Part shown: in pieces, positions 1 through 6,907 of the stretch | Layout of the letters: every line of letters starts with the position of its first letter | Position numbering within the stretch: position 1 is the stretch's first letter | Assembly (NCBI GenBank): GCA_002296965.1 | Contig: DBIW01000003.1 | Location: 9,525 to 56,037 of the forward strand | From: Treponema sp. UBA792 | GTDB taxonomy: Bacteria > Spirochaetota > Spirochaetia > Treponematales > Treponemataceae | Direction: 5' to 3' | DNA: 46,513 bases | Notes under the pieces: generated by a model | Databases searched by the model: none | Seen by the model: only the letters and a program-made list of their open reading frames with translations | What the model was told of the DNA's origin: nothing | Made by a program: the position numbers and the translations under genes

Positions 1-770
1 ACCAGATGAACCACGATTTTGAAGACATCGAGGTAAAGCGGAATGCGGCGGAACTTCTGGAGCAGAAGCTTTTCTCCAAGCGCAAAAAGTGCATGATCGG
101 GACAGGCGCGATGTGCGACCCTTACATGCACTGCGAGGCAGAACTCGGCCTTATGCGCCGCTGCCTTGAAATCATCAACAGGCACGGATTCGGAATTGCC
201 GTCCAGACAAAAAGCGACCTGATTCTGCGCGACATCAATATAATAGAAGAAATCAACGCAAAGTCAAAAGCCGTTGTCCAGATGACACTTACGACTGCGG
301 ACGAAAGCTTGTGCCGGACAATCGAGCCTGCGGTCTGCGCAACGGATGGGCGCGCGAAAGTTCTTGCCGAATGCAGGAAACGCGGAATTCCGACAGTCGT
401 GTGGCTTTCGCCTTTTCTTCCTTTTATAAACGACACCGAGCAGAATATCCGCCGCCTCCTTGAAATCTGCGTTCAGGAAAAAGTTCGCGGAATCATCTGC
501 TTTGGAATCGGACTTACGCTGCGCGAAGGAAACCGCGAATATTTCTACAGCAAGCTGGACAGGCATTTCCCCGGACTGAAGGAAAAATACATCCGCACTT
601 ACGGAAACGCTTACGAAGTTACAAGCCCGGAAAACGACCGCCTGATGCGGATCATCACAAGCGAATGTCAGAAAAACGGAATCGAATGGCGGCCAGAAAA
701 AGTGTTTGAATACATGAACGCTTTTCCGCAAGAAAAACTGGAAGCCGCGCAGGGAATGTTTGAGTTTTAG
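1..770 (+). CDS. Radical SAM protein, SPL-like family (5' end missing)
   Basis: The reading frame enters from the left edge (first whole codon at base 3), so the Met at base 6 is probably internal. About 254 residues are visible. They resemble the C-terminal part of the spore-photolyase-like radical SAM proteins found in many anaerobes. In that family the CxxxCxxC iron-sulfur motif lies just upstream of a QxNHDF-type stretch, and 'QMNHDFEDIEV' is seen here at the very edge, so the cluster motif is cut off. 'GTGAMCDPY' fits the conserved TGAMxDPY element. The substrate is unknown, and members of this group are often annotated only as radical SAM proteins. The next gene starts 62 bp downstream on the same strand. 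Confidence 0.8.
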   Translation, partial: QMNHDFEDIEVKRNAAELLEQKLFSKRKKCMIGTGAMCDPYMHCEAELGLMRRCLEIINRHGFGIAVQTKSDLILRDINIIEEINAKSKAVVQMTLTTADESLCRTIEPAVCATDGRAKVLAECRKRGIPTVVWLSPFLPFINDTEQNIRRLLEICVQEKVRGIICFGIGLTLREGNREYFYSKLDRHFPGLKEKYIRTYGNAYEVTSPENDRLMRIITSECQKNGIEWRPEKVFEYMNAFPQEKLEAAQGMFEF

Positions 771-831
771 GATTCAAGATTCGTATTCCGCGCCGCAAAC
801 TTTCTTATTTACTTTATACAGGAGACCAAAA

Positions 832-1776
832 ATGGATTATCTTTATGCGCTCCAGTGTATCAGGGAAGCATCTCCGCACTGGCTGAATTATCTTTTTGTG
901 TTCATATCGGAATTCATGATTGCCGGAGGTGTCGCGGTTGCCGCCGTGATTTACTGGTGTGTGGACAAGCACGCCGGAATCTCCGTCATATTGAGCTACG
1001 CCTTCTCGTTCACACTGAACCAGACTGTAAAAAACATAGCCTGCGTCTACCGGCCCTGGCTGCGGGATCCAAGACTTCATGTCGCGCCGGAAGCCGCAGC
1101 TTCCGCCACAGGATATTCATTTCCAAGCGGCCACACCGTAACCGCAGCCTCGATTCTTGGCGGAATAAGCGTCTGGAAGAGGGACAGCAGACGGACGGTC
1201 GCTTTTCTTTCGCTTCTGATTCTGCTCACGGCCTTCTCAAGAAACTGGCTCGGCGCGCATACAATCGCAGATGTCGTGACTGCGCTTTTCGTCGCTGCGG
1301 CAGGAATTCTCGCGGTGAACTGCACGCTTCATCATGTAAACAAAAATCCCGGAAAGGACACAGCCGTCTTCGCCGCCGGAACAGTCGTTTCCGTAATTCT
1401 GCTAATATTCCTGACCCTGAAAAAATACCCGGCGGATTATACGCCTGACGGAAAAATCATTGCGGACCCGTACAATATGCTTACCGACTGCTACACCGCC
1501 TGCGGACTTTTATGCGGAACACTTGCCGGCTGGTGGACTGAACGCCGTTTTGTCAATTTTACGGCGGACGGAACTGCCGGACGGAAAATTCTCCGCGGCG
1601 CAGCAGGAATTGTCATGCTGGCCGTCCTTTATGCCGGTTCAGGTCCGGCGCTTTCATTTTGCGGCGGACACATCTCGCATCTCATAAAATATTTTGTGAT
1701 AGCGTTTTTTGTCACCTGCGGATATCCGGCTCTTGCAAAGGCCGTGGAAAACAAATCCGGGAAAAATCCGCGCTAA
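832..1776 (+). CDS. PAP2-family membrane phosphatase
   Basis: Integral membrane phosphatase of 314 aa, probably acting on lipid phosphates or pyrophosphates such as phosphatidate or undecaprenyl diphosphate; the exact substrate cannot be read. All three parts of the PAP2 signature are present: KxxxxxxRP (K67 to P75), PSGH (98-101) and SRx5Hx3D (S136, R137, H143, D147). Several hydrophobic helices follow to the C-terminus. I start at the ATG at 832 because GGAG lies at 821-824 with 7 bp spacing. An in-frame ATG at 760 would overlap the previous gene and lacks such a site. The stop overlaps the convergent GNAT gene by 4 bp. Confidence 0.85.
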   Translation: MDYLYALQCIREASPHWLNYLFVFISEFMIAGGVAVAAVIYWCVDKHAGISVILSYAFSFTLNQTVKNIACVYRPWLRDPRLHVAPEAAASATGYSFPSGHTVTAASILGGISVWKRDSRRTVAFLSLLILLTAFSRNWLGAHTIADVVTALFVAAAGILAVNCTLHHVNKNPGKDTAVFAAGTVVSVILLIFLTLKKYPADYTPDGKIIADPYNMLTDCYTACGLLCGTLAGWWTERRFVNFTADGTAGRKILRGAAGIVMLAVLYAGSGPALSFCGGHISHLIKYFVIAFFVTCGYPALAKAVENKSGKNPR

Positions 1777-2366
1777 CGGCGGAGCAAGGCGCACAGCTCC
1801 TCTCTGTGTCCGTCAAACCATTTTACGGCCGGCGGATTCTGCGTATGCGCGCCTAGAAATTTCTCCATCCAGACAATGTTGTACCAGCGTCCGAATTTGC
1901 AGCCGCAGGAATGGAATTCGCCGACACTCTTATATCCGAGACTCTCATGAAAGCGCAGGCTTCCATCCGTAAGATATTCATCAGCCTTGCCGGGAAAGGC
2001 GATACATGCGTTCACATTCAGGATGTTCTGAGCACGGAGAATGTCCTCAAGCACGGAATAAAGCGTTTTTCCGATTCCAAGACGCTTTTTTTCCGGCGCG
2101 ACATAAATCGAAGTCTCCACGGCCCATTCATACGCCGCCCTTGACTTGAATTCTCCGGCATAAGCATATCCGACGGGAATTCCTCCGGACTCAGCCACGA
2201 GATAAGGATATTTCTTCTGAATTCCTGAGATTCTTTCCCGGAATTCAGCCTCGGAAGGAACTTCGTATTCAAAGGTTACCGCCGTGTTCAGAATATACGG
2301 CGCATAAATTTCGAGCAGGGCGGCGGCGTCATCCGGCTCCGCGATTCTCACATTCAGATTTTCCAT
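1773..2366 (-). CDS. GNAT N-acetyltransferase, phosphinothricin-acetyltransferase-like
   Basis: 197 aa. It opens with 'VRIAEPDDAAALLEIY', typical of the Pat/Bar-like branch of GNAT enzymes that acetylate small amines from acetyl-CoA. The acetyl-CoA loop is seen as 'KKRLGIGKTLY' (Q/RxxGxG/A motif A), preceded by the beta-strand 'AVETSIYVAP'. The last ~25 residues extend beyond the usual domain end. The real substrate is unknown and resistance to phosphinothricin should not be assumed. The ATG at 2366 has no Shine-Dalgarno and sits 6 bp after a TAGAAC -10 box, so the mRNA is probably leaderless. Confidence 0.8.
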   Translation of the reverse strand: MENLNVRIAEPDDAAALLEIYAPYILNTAVTFEYEVPSEAEFRERISGIQKKYPYLVAESGGIPVGYAYAGEFKSRAAYEWAVETSIYVAPEKKRLGIGKTLYSVLEDILRAQNILNVNACIAFPGKADEYLTDGSLRFHESLGYKSVGEFHSCGCKFGRWYNIVWMEKFLGAHTQNPPAVKWFDGHREELCALLRR

Positions 2367-2372
2367 GCGGAA

Positions 2373-2401
2373 GTTCTATCACCTGCAGGGACAATTTTCA
2401 A
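2373..2401 (-). promoter_or_regulatory. Leaderless-type promoter of the GNAT gene
   Basis: Read on the minus strand: TTGAAA (2396-2401), 17 bp spacer, TAGAAC (2373-2378), then only 6 bp to the ATG. The predicted +1 falls at the start codon. Confidence 0.6.
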
Positions 2402-2416
2402 TGCAGGAACAGAGGG

Positions 2417-2439
2417 AAAAAGGAAATTCCATGAATTTC
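2417..2439 (-). terminator. Weak hairpin at the end of the CrtO-like gene
   Basis: GAAATTC and GAATTTC form a perfect 7-bp stem with a 3-base loop (2423-2439). On the minus strand it is followed by CTTTTTC. The stem is AT-rich and overlaps the stop codon, so termination would be weak. Confidence 0.35.
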
Positions 2440-3016
2440 AGTCGAAGACTTTCCTTTCCTTCATTTTGAGAATTCTTGGACGGTTGTACCGCTGGATGAA
2501 GATAAACGGCAGGTTTGCGGCCGCAAAAAGGACGCACAGGAACACGAGAAGCGGAAGATGACCGAAAATTTTAACGAGCTTCAGCGGAACAAAGCTCATC
2601 AGAAAAATAATCTCGTGGACAAGCTCAGACTGCGTCATTGTCAGAACAAGCTTGTCTTTTGAGAAATTGTTTCCCGAAAAAAGCCGCTTGTCATAAGTTC
2701 CCACGCTTGTCTTCCAGCTCTTCACCTTTATGGACGCATAGAATTTTTTCTCCCAGGCGTGCTCACGGAACCAGAAAGAATTCAGAAAATTCTTGTCGCG
2801 CGAAATCAGAAAAAGCAGAAGCGCGGAGAACGGAGGCACAAGATGGAAAATGACCGTTTCCGCCGCCAGAAAGCTTGAGAAGAAGAAGCCCCAGAAAACA
2901 AAACCCGAAGAACCGGCATTGGAACGCCATCGTCCGCCGAAAAACAAACAGCCCGCAATGCTCAGAATCATGGCGGCAAGCAGAACGAACGGCAGAAAAT
3001 TTATCCTGTTTTTCAT
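2438..3016 (-). CDS. CrtO-like (glycosyl-4,4'-diaponeurosporenoate) acyltransferase family membrane protein
   Basis: 192 aa with about four hydrophobic helices. The central stretch 'SFWFREHAWEKKFY' followed by 'VKSWKTSVGTYD' is the hallmark I associate with the CrtO acyltransferase family of staphyloxanthin synthesis. No carotenoid genes are nearby, so the acceptor is more likely another glycolipid; the enzymatic role is inferred from family only. The start is uncertain: ATG 3016 gives an ordinary N-terminus (MKNRINFLPF), while ATG 3043 and TTG 3052 are alternatives, and none has a good ribosome site. It is divergent from the AbrB-type gene, with overlapping promoters. Confidence 0.6.
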   Translation of the reverse strand: MKNRINFLPFVLLAAMILSIAGCLFFGGRWRSNAGSSGFVFWGFFFSSFLAAETVIFHLVPPFSALLLFLISRDKNFLNSFWFREHAWEKKFYASIKVKSWKTSVGTYDKRLFSGNNFSKDKLVLTMTQSELVHEIIFLMSFVPLKLVKIFGHLPLLVFLCVLFAAANLPFIFIQRYNRPRILKMKERKVFD

Positions 3017-3077
3017 GACAACAACAATGGCAGATTGCGCCATTTTCGGCAAGGGAAATTTATTTTTTCACGGCGAC

Positions 3078-3106
3078 TTGACTTATTTTAGTATGAAAAG
3101 TATGAT
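3078..3106 (+). promoter_or_regulatory. Strong sigma-70 promoter of the AbrB-acyltransferase unit
   Basis: TTGACT (3078-3083), 17 bp, TATGAT (3101-3106). The direct repeats AGTATGA at 3090-3096 and 3099-3105 overlap the spacer and -10 box and could be an operator, possibly for the AbrB-type product itself. Confidence 0.75.
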
Positions 3107-3114
3107 TTGTACAA
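3085..3114 (-). promoter_or_regulatory. Promoter of the CrtO-like gene, overlapping the opposite promoter
   Basis: On the minus strand TTGTAC (3109-3114), 18 bp, TAAAAT (3085-3090). It lies on top of the plus-strand promoter at 3078-3106, so the two polymerases would compete. Confidence 0.5.
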
Positions 3115-3136
3115 CAAATAAACCACAAGGCGGAAA

Positions 3137-3394
3137 ATGAACATGGAAAAGGTGGATGTAAAGGACAAAAAGGGAGTGAGGAAAAAATTCGCCTGCTCGG
3201 TCACGGTCGGCACAAAAGGACAGATTGTGATTCCCAAGGAGATGAGGGAGATGTTCGGAATAGAAAGCGGAGACTCGCTGCTGCTGCTTGCGGACATAAA
3301 GAAAGGAATCGCAGTTCCGCCGAAAAACTCATTCAACGAGATTTTCGCGAAAATTTTCGGAAACGGCGCGGAAAATCCGGACGGCGGACAATAG
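3137..3394 (+). CDS. AbrB/MazE/SpoVT-type DNA-binding protein
   Basis: 85 aa. The swapped-hairpin DNA-binding domain is clear: 'TVGTKGQIVIPKEMRE' then 'FGIESGDSLLLLAD' and 'KKGIAVPP'. Such proteins bind DNA as dimers and act as transition-state regulators or antitoxins. No toxin-like partner follows; the next gene, 23 bp downstream, is a membrane acyltransferase, so a regulator role for this locus is the better guess. The start ATG at 3137 has AAGGCGG just upstream; ATG 3143 is a close alternative. Transcription is likely from the promoter at 3078-3106, where the repeats suggest autoregulation. Confidence 0.8.
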   Translation: MNMEKVDVKDKKGVRKKFACSVTVGTKGQIVIPKEMREMFGIESGDSLLLLADIKKGIAVPPKNSFNEIFAKIFGNGAENPDGGQ

Positions 3395-3417
3395 ACAGAT
3401 AAACTGGAGGTATTTTT

Positions 3418-4572
3418 ATGGAAGACAGAATTTCAGCTGCAGAAAACGGAACGCCACAGAAGCAGAATCGGCTTTATTTTCTTGACAACATCCGATGGAT
3501 TACAATCCTCATCGTGGTCGTTTTTCACATTTTCTTCTATTACAATAACATCGGAACGGAGGCGATGTACAAAAAGCTCCCCGGCTACGAGGCGGGGTCT
3601 TTCACCTTTGCAGGAATTTTCCAGTACGGCGTCTACCAGTGGTTCATGCTGTTGCTGTTCATTGTGAGCGGAATCTGCGCGAATATCTCGCTCAAAAGGA
3701 AAAGCGTCCGAAGCTTTCTCAAAAGCCGGGTGAACAAGCTTCTGGTTCCGTCCACTCTCGGAATTCTCTGCGTGCAGTGGCTCTGCGGATATTTAATCAG
3801 CAAAAACTACATGAATCAGGCGGAAAGCCAGAGTATTCCGGGCTTTGTAAAATACATAATCTACGTCGCATCGGGAACAGGCGCGCTCTGGTTCTGCCAC
3901 GTGCTTTTATTTGCCTGCCTTGTCCTCGCGCTTCTGAAAGTCATCGACAGAAATGACAGAATCTCCGCCCTTGCAGAAAAATCGGACGCGCTGAACATTG
4001 CGGTTCTCTGCGCGCTGTTTTTTGTGATGTGGGGTTCGGCCCAGATTCTGAACATGCCTAAAATCACGACATACAGAATGTGCTATTACCCGATGGCGTT
4101 TCTGACCGGATATTACTGGCTTTCTTCCGAAAAAGTTCTTTGCGCGCTGAAAAAATGGGGCTGGTTCTTCCTTGCGGCAGGAATCATCTCAGGAATTTTC
4201 TACATAAGAAAAAACTACGGCACATACTATGCCGACTATTCCGTGCTGAACGACTGGCTCAGCGTGTTCCACGCCTGGTTCACCGCGCTGGGAATTCTGG
4301 GAGCCGCGCAGAACGTCCTGAATTTCCGCAACAGATTCTCTGACTACATGACAAGAACTAGCTTCGGAATTTATATCCTGCACATTTTTGTGCTTCTTCT
4401 GGTGAACACGCTTCTAATTCCCGTGGCGCAGAAACTTCCGGCCGCGGCCATCTATCTGATTGAGCTTGCAGCCGCGCTTTCCGGAAGCATTATTCTGTGG
4501 GAAATTCTCCGCCGTATTCCCGTCCTGCGTTTCGTGCTTTTCGGAATAAGAAAACCGAAGACAGCCGAGTAA
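3418..4572 (+). CDS. Membrane acyltransferase (acyltransferase family 3)
   Basis: 384 aa polytopic protein. Near the N-terminus 'LDNIRWITILIVVVFHIFF' carries the conserved His of the first helix, and 'FLKSRVNKLLVP' matches the FLxxRxxRLxxP motif of the OafA/OpgC-type acyltransferases, which acylate sugars or glycans at the envelope. About ten hydrophobic helices follow. The ribosome site is good (TGGAGG ending 7 bp before ATG 3418). It is co-transcribed with the AbrB-type gene. The acceptor is unknown. It ends 12 bp from the convergent Nudix gene with no visible terminator between. Confidence 0.85.
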   Translation: MEDRISAAENGTPQKQNRLYFLDNIRWITILIVVVFHIFFYYNNIGTEAMYKKLPGYEAGSFTFAGIFQYGVYQWFMLLLFIVSGICANISLKRKSVRSFLKSRVNKLLVPSTLGILCVQWLCGYLISKNYMNQAESQSIPGFVKYIIYVASGTGALWFCHVLLFACLVLALLKVIDRNDRISALAEKSDALNIAVLCALFFVMWGSAQILNMPKITTYRMCYYPMAFLTGYYWLSSEKVLCALKKWGWFFLAAGIISGIFYIRKNYGTYYADYSVLNDWLSVFHAWFTALGILGAAQNVLNFRNRFSDYMTRTSFGIYILHIFVLLLVNTLLIPVAQKLPAAAIYLIELAAALSGSIILWEILRRIPVLRFVLFGIRKPKTAE

Positions 4573-4584
4573 AAGGTGACTCCG

Positions 4585-5094
4585 TCATATACGCCCGGAA
4601 GAATTTCTCCAGGCTATCACTTCGTTCACAAGCCGCCACGCTATGCCGCCCTCGCGCAGAAGCGGCGGCGCATCCTCCAGCCTGACCCATTCGGCGGAGT
4701 CAACCTCACCGGAAAGCCTGAATTCATTCTTAATTACGTCCGCCGTAAAGCCGAGCATCAGCATATCCTTCTTTTTATACGGCCAGCTTCCGACGTATCC
4801 AGCAGAAAACACATTCTGTCCCAGCTCCTCCTTCACCTCGCGGACAACCGCATCCTCCGCTGACTCGCCGGGCTTCATTATTCCTGCGACGCAGACATAT
4901 TTTGTCTCGGACACATAATTCTGCCGCAAGAGCGCAATCTCGCCGTATTCATTCACAACGGCCGCGATTACGCTTGTCGTGAACATTTCCCAAACAGGAA
5001 TTCCGCATTCCGTGCAGAACGGGACAAGACCCTCGTCCCCGATTTCCTTTTCGGCAAGACGTTTTCCGCAATGCGGACAGAATTCAAATTTCAT
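4585..5094 (-). CDS. Nudix hydrolase with N-terminal zinc ribbon (NudC-like)
   Basis: 169 aa. An N-terminal zinc ribbon (CPHCG at residues 6-10, CTECG about 20 residues on) is followed by a full Nudix box: 'GIMKPGESAEDAVV' running into 'REVKEELGQ' (Gx5Ex7REUxEExG). The ribbon recalls NADH pyrophosphatase NudC, but the protein is shorter than NudC and lacks its N-terminal domain, so it may act on another nucleoside diphosphate derivative. The start ATG overlaps the stop of the Dabb gene by 4 bp (ATGA), implying translational coupling. Confidence 0.85.
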   Translation of the reverse strand: MKFEFCPHCGKRLAEKEIGDEGLVPFCTECGIPVWEMFTTSVIAAVVNEYGEIALLRQNYVSETKYVCVAGIMKPGESAEDAVVREVKEELGQNVFSAGYVGSWPYKKKDMLMLGFTADVIKNEFRLSGEVDSAEWVRLEDAPPLLREGGIAWRLVNEVIAWRNSSGRI

Positions 5095-5411
5095 TCATCC
5101 TCCTGATGAATCTCAAAGTCAAGGCAGCTCCGCACAGCCGCGAAAGGTCTTACCTTTGAGTCCGCTACCGCGACATGAAGCGGATTCACCGAATAGTTTC
5201 TGAGCGACTCCTGATCCGTAAAAGTCGAGTCGAGCATAAGGTCTGCGGTCGAGGAATCAAGCCTTCCGTCCACATTGACTTTTATATTGAGCAGACCCGG
5301 AATTTTTCCGTTCAAATCCTCAAGACCGGATTTTATTTCCCGCCTGATTTTCTGTTTTTCCGAATCGGAAAGATCCGGCTTTAATGTCCAAAGAATTATG
5401 TGTTTTACCAT
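5091..5411 (-). CDS. Dabb-domain (stress-responsive A/B barrel) protein
   Basis: 106 aa. 'MVKHIILWTLKPD' at the start and 'HVAVADSKVRPFAAVRSCLDFE' near the end are typical of the dimeric alpha+beta barrel family found in many stress-linked proteins. No catalytic role can be read. I take the ATG at 5411 rather than the TTG at 5483, because the family starts there and because a promoter (5418-5446) ends 6 bp before it. No Shine-Dalgarno is present. It overlaps the Nudix gene downstream. Confidence 0.8.
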   Translation of the reverse strand: MVKHIILWTLKPDLSDSEKQKIRREIKSGLEDLNGKIPGLLNIKVNVDGRLDSSTADLMLDSTFTDQESLRNYSVNPLHVAVADSKVRPFAAVRSCLDFEIHQEDE

Positions 5412-5417
5412 GCCGCC

Positions 5418-5446
5418 ATTCTGCACATTTTCCGGAAAACTGACAA
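5418..5446 (-). promoter_or_regulatory. Leaderless-type promoter of the Dabb-Nudix pair
   Basis: Minus strand: TTGTCA (5441-5446), 17 bp, CAGAAT (5418-5423), 6 bp, ATG. The predicted +1 is at the start codon. Confidence 0.5.
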
Positions 5447-5524
5447 GAACCGGCGTCATTTTTACTGCAACCTCTGTCGCCAAAAGTTTTCTGTTCTTGT
5501 TCTCCTTTTTTCAGGAAATTCTTT

Positions 5525-5974
5525 CTAGCGGAATTTCTGCATCTCCGCCCTGCAAAGAGAATCGCATATCTCGTTGTATTCGACTCCGGCATGGCCTTTG
5601 ACCCAGTTCCATTCCACATCGAGCGAGGAATTAAGAGCGTCAAGCGCCTCCCATAAATCCTGATTCTTGACAGGCTGCTTCGAGGCGGTTTTCCAACCTT
5701 TCGCCTTCCATCCTTTTATCCATGAGGTGATTCCGTTCTTGACATACTGACTGTCAATGTTCACGGTGACTTTTCTTCCGGCAAATGAAGGCGTATTCTT
5801 TATGACCGAAAGCGCGGAAATTGCCGCCGTAAGCTCCATGCGGTTGTTCGTAGTAAGCTTTTCGCCGCCCGAAAGCTGCCTTGCTGAACCGTCAGCAATC
5901 ACCACAATTCCCCATCCTCCGGGACCCGGATTTCCTGAGCAGCCGCCGTCCGTATAAACTGTTATTTCTTCCAT
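5525..5974 (-). CDS. rnhA: Ribonuclease HI
   Basis: 149 aa, the usual length. It cleaves the RNA strand of RNA-DNA hybrids, removing R-loops and primers. The catalytic acids are visible in order: Asp in 'YTDGGCSGNPG', Glu in 'NNRMELTA', Asp in 'NIDSQYVKNG' and the last Asp in 'NEICDSL', with the mobile His loop 'WVKGHAG'. The basic-handle region 'WIKGWKAKGWKT' is also present. It lies 37 bp after the SGNH hydrolase gene on the same strand and is probably co-transcribed with it. The upstream GGAG is 14 bp from the ATG, an unusually long spacing. Confidence 0.95.
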   Translation of the reverse strand: MEEITVYTDGGCSGNPGPGGWGIVVIADGSARQLSGGEKLTTNNRMELTAAISALSVIKNTPSFAGRKVTVNIDSQYVKNGITSWIKGWKAKGWKTASKQPVKNQDLWEALDALNSSLDVEWNWVKGHAGVEYNEICDSLCRAEMQKFR

Positions 5975-6011
5975 AATTGTTGTCTTTTCTCCACTGGAAA
6001 TTCCATAAGAC

Positions 6012-6719
6012 TTAGAATTCCCGCTTTATTTCCGGAAGCCTCTCCTCCCATATTCCGGCCATATACCTGTAACCGTCCTCATTCGGATGGATTCCGTCAC
6101 GGCACATCAAATTCCTGTAGTCATCAGCTTCAAGCATGGCAAGCCGCATATCCACAAACTGAACACCGTGTGCAGAACAATACCGCATCAGATTAAGATT
6201 GTACAGCTCATGGTTGCGGTAAAGTCTGTCCGGCGCGCCTCCAAGAAATTTCAGGATGTTATTGCGGTCATGTCCGCGGCAGATATGCTCGAACCAGAAA
6301 TCCGGAACAAGCGGAGGCATTGTCATCACAAGCGGAGTTATGTGCCTCTCGCGCAGCGCCGTGACCATCTCTGATATAATGCGGATGAATTCATCAAGCG
6401 GAACGCGCGGAGAATGTTCCGCATCCGGATTACCGCTTACGGCGGCCCAATCGTAGTCGCAGTCGTTTCCTCCGGACTCTATTATTCCAAGATCGCACTG
6501 AATTTCCTTTCCCAGAGACCTGTTCAACCTGCGCTGCGTCTTTATCACTGTGCTTCCGAACACGCTCTGATTGTCAAGCTCAAAACCAAGTTTCTCCGAG
6601 GCAATAAAAAGACTGTTCTCTTCTATTATATCAAACAGATGTCCGCTGTCCTTTCCTGTGACCGCACCTTTCAAAATGGAGTCGCCCCACACTGAAATTC
6701 TGTTTATTCCGTTATCCAT
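6012..6719 (-). CDS. SGNH/GDSL-type hydrolase
   Basis: 235 aa. The four SGNH blocks can be traced: 'VWGDSILKG' (nucleophile Ser), a Gly region, 'ESGGNDCDYDW' (GxND) and 'RDGIHPNEDG' (Asp-His pair). Such enzymes are esterases or lipases on acyl esters of lipids or glycans. No signal peptide is seen, so it is probably cytoplasmic. The ATG at 6719 is chosen over the GTG two codons earlier because GAGG lies 5 bp upstream of it. Its promoter (6739-6766) is nearly identical to that of the acyl-CoA synthetase gene at 27.5 kb. Confidence 0.8.
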   Translation of the reverse strand: MDNGINRISVWGDSILKGAVTGKDSGHLFDIIEENSLFIASEKLGFELDNQSVFGSTVIKTQRRLNRSLGKEIQCDLGIIESGGNDCDYDWAAVSGNPDAEHSPRVPLDEFIRIISEMVTALRERHITPLVMTMPPLVPDFWFEHICRGHDRNNILKFLGGAPDRLYRNHELYNLNLMRYCSAHGVQFVDMRLAMLEADDYRNLMCRDGIHPNEDGYRYMAGIWEERLPEIKREF

Positions 6720-6738
6720 TTTCACCTCACGGAATATG

Positions 6739-6766
6739 ATTATGACATTCGCAGCGTTTTTGTCAA
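6739..6766 (-). promoter_or_regulatory. Promoter with TGACA-N13-TGTCA dyad, SGNH-rnhA unit
   Basis: Minus strand: TTGACA (6761-6766), 16 bp, CATAAT (6739-6744). The -35 and the start of the -10 box are the arms of an inverted repeat TGACA-N13-TGTCA (6743-6765). The block matches 27601-27628 at 23 of 28 positions. Confidence 0.75.
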
Positions 6767-6787
6767 CAATAAAAATTCCGGACTGAC

Positions 6788-6833
6788 AAAAAAAACGTCC
6801 GGAGAATTTCCTGTTTCAGAAAATTTCCGGACG
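6788..6833 (-). terminator. Rho-independent terminator after gdhA
   Basis: The arms CGTCCGGA (6796-6803) and TCCGGACG (6826-6833), extended by AATTT/AAATT, form the stem. On the minus strand it is followed by eight T (6788-6795). Confidence 0.85.
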
Positions 6834-6907
6834 GATACAGATGCTGAATTCCGTGCCGGAAAGAAAGGATTTCCTAAATCCGGCGCGGGATTTCCGCTTA
6901 CTGCAAA

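Noticed and set aside
264..731. 155-codon open frame on the minus strand
   Set aside because: It is antisense to the radical SAM gene, with no ribosome site or domain; the plus frame has clear family motifs.
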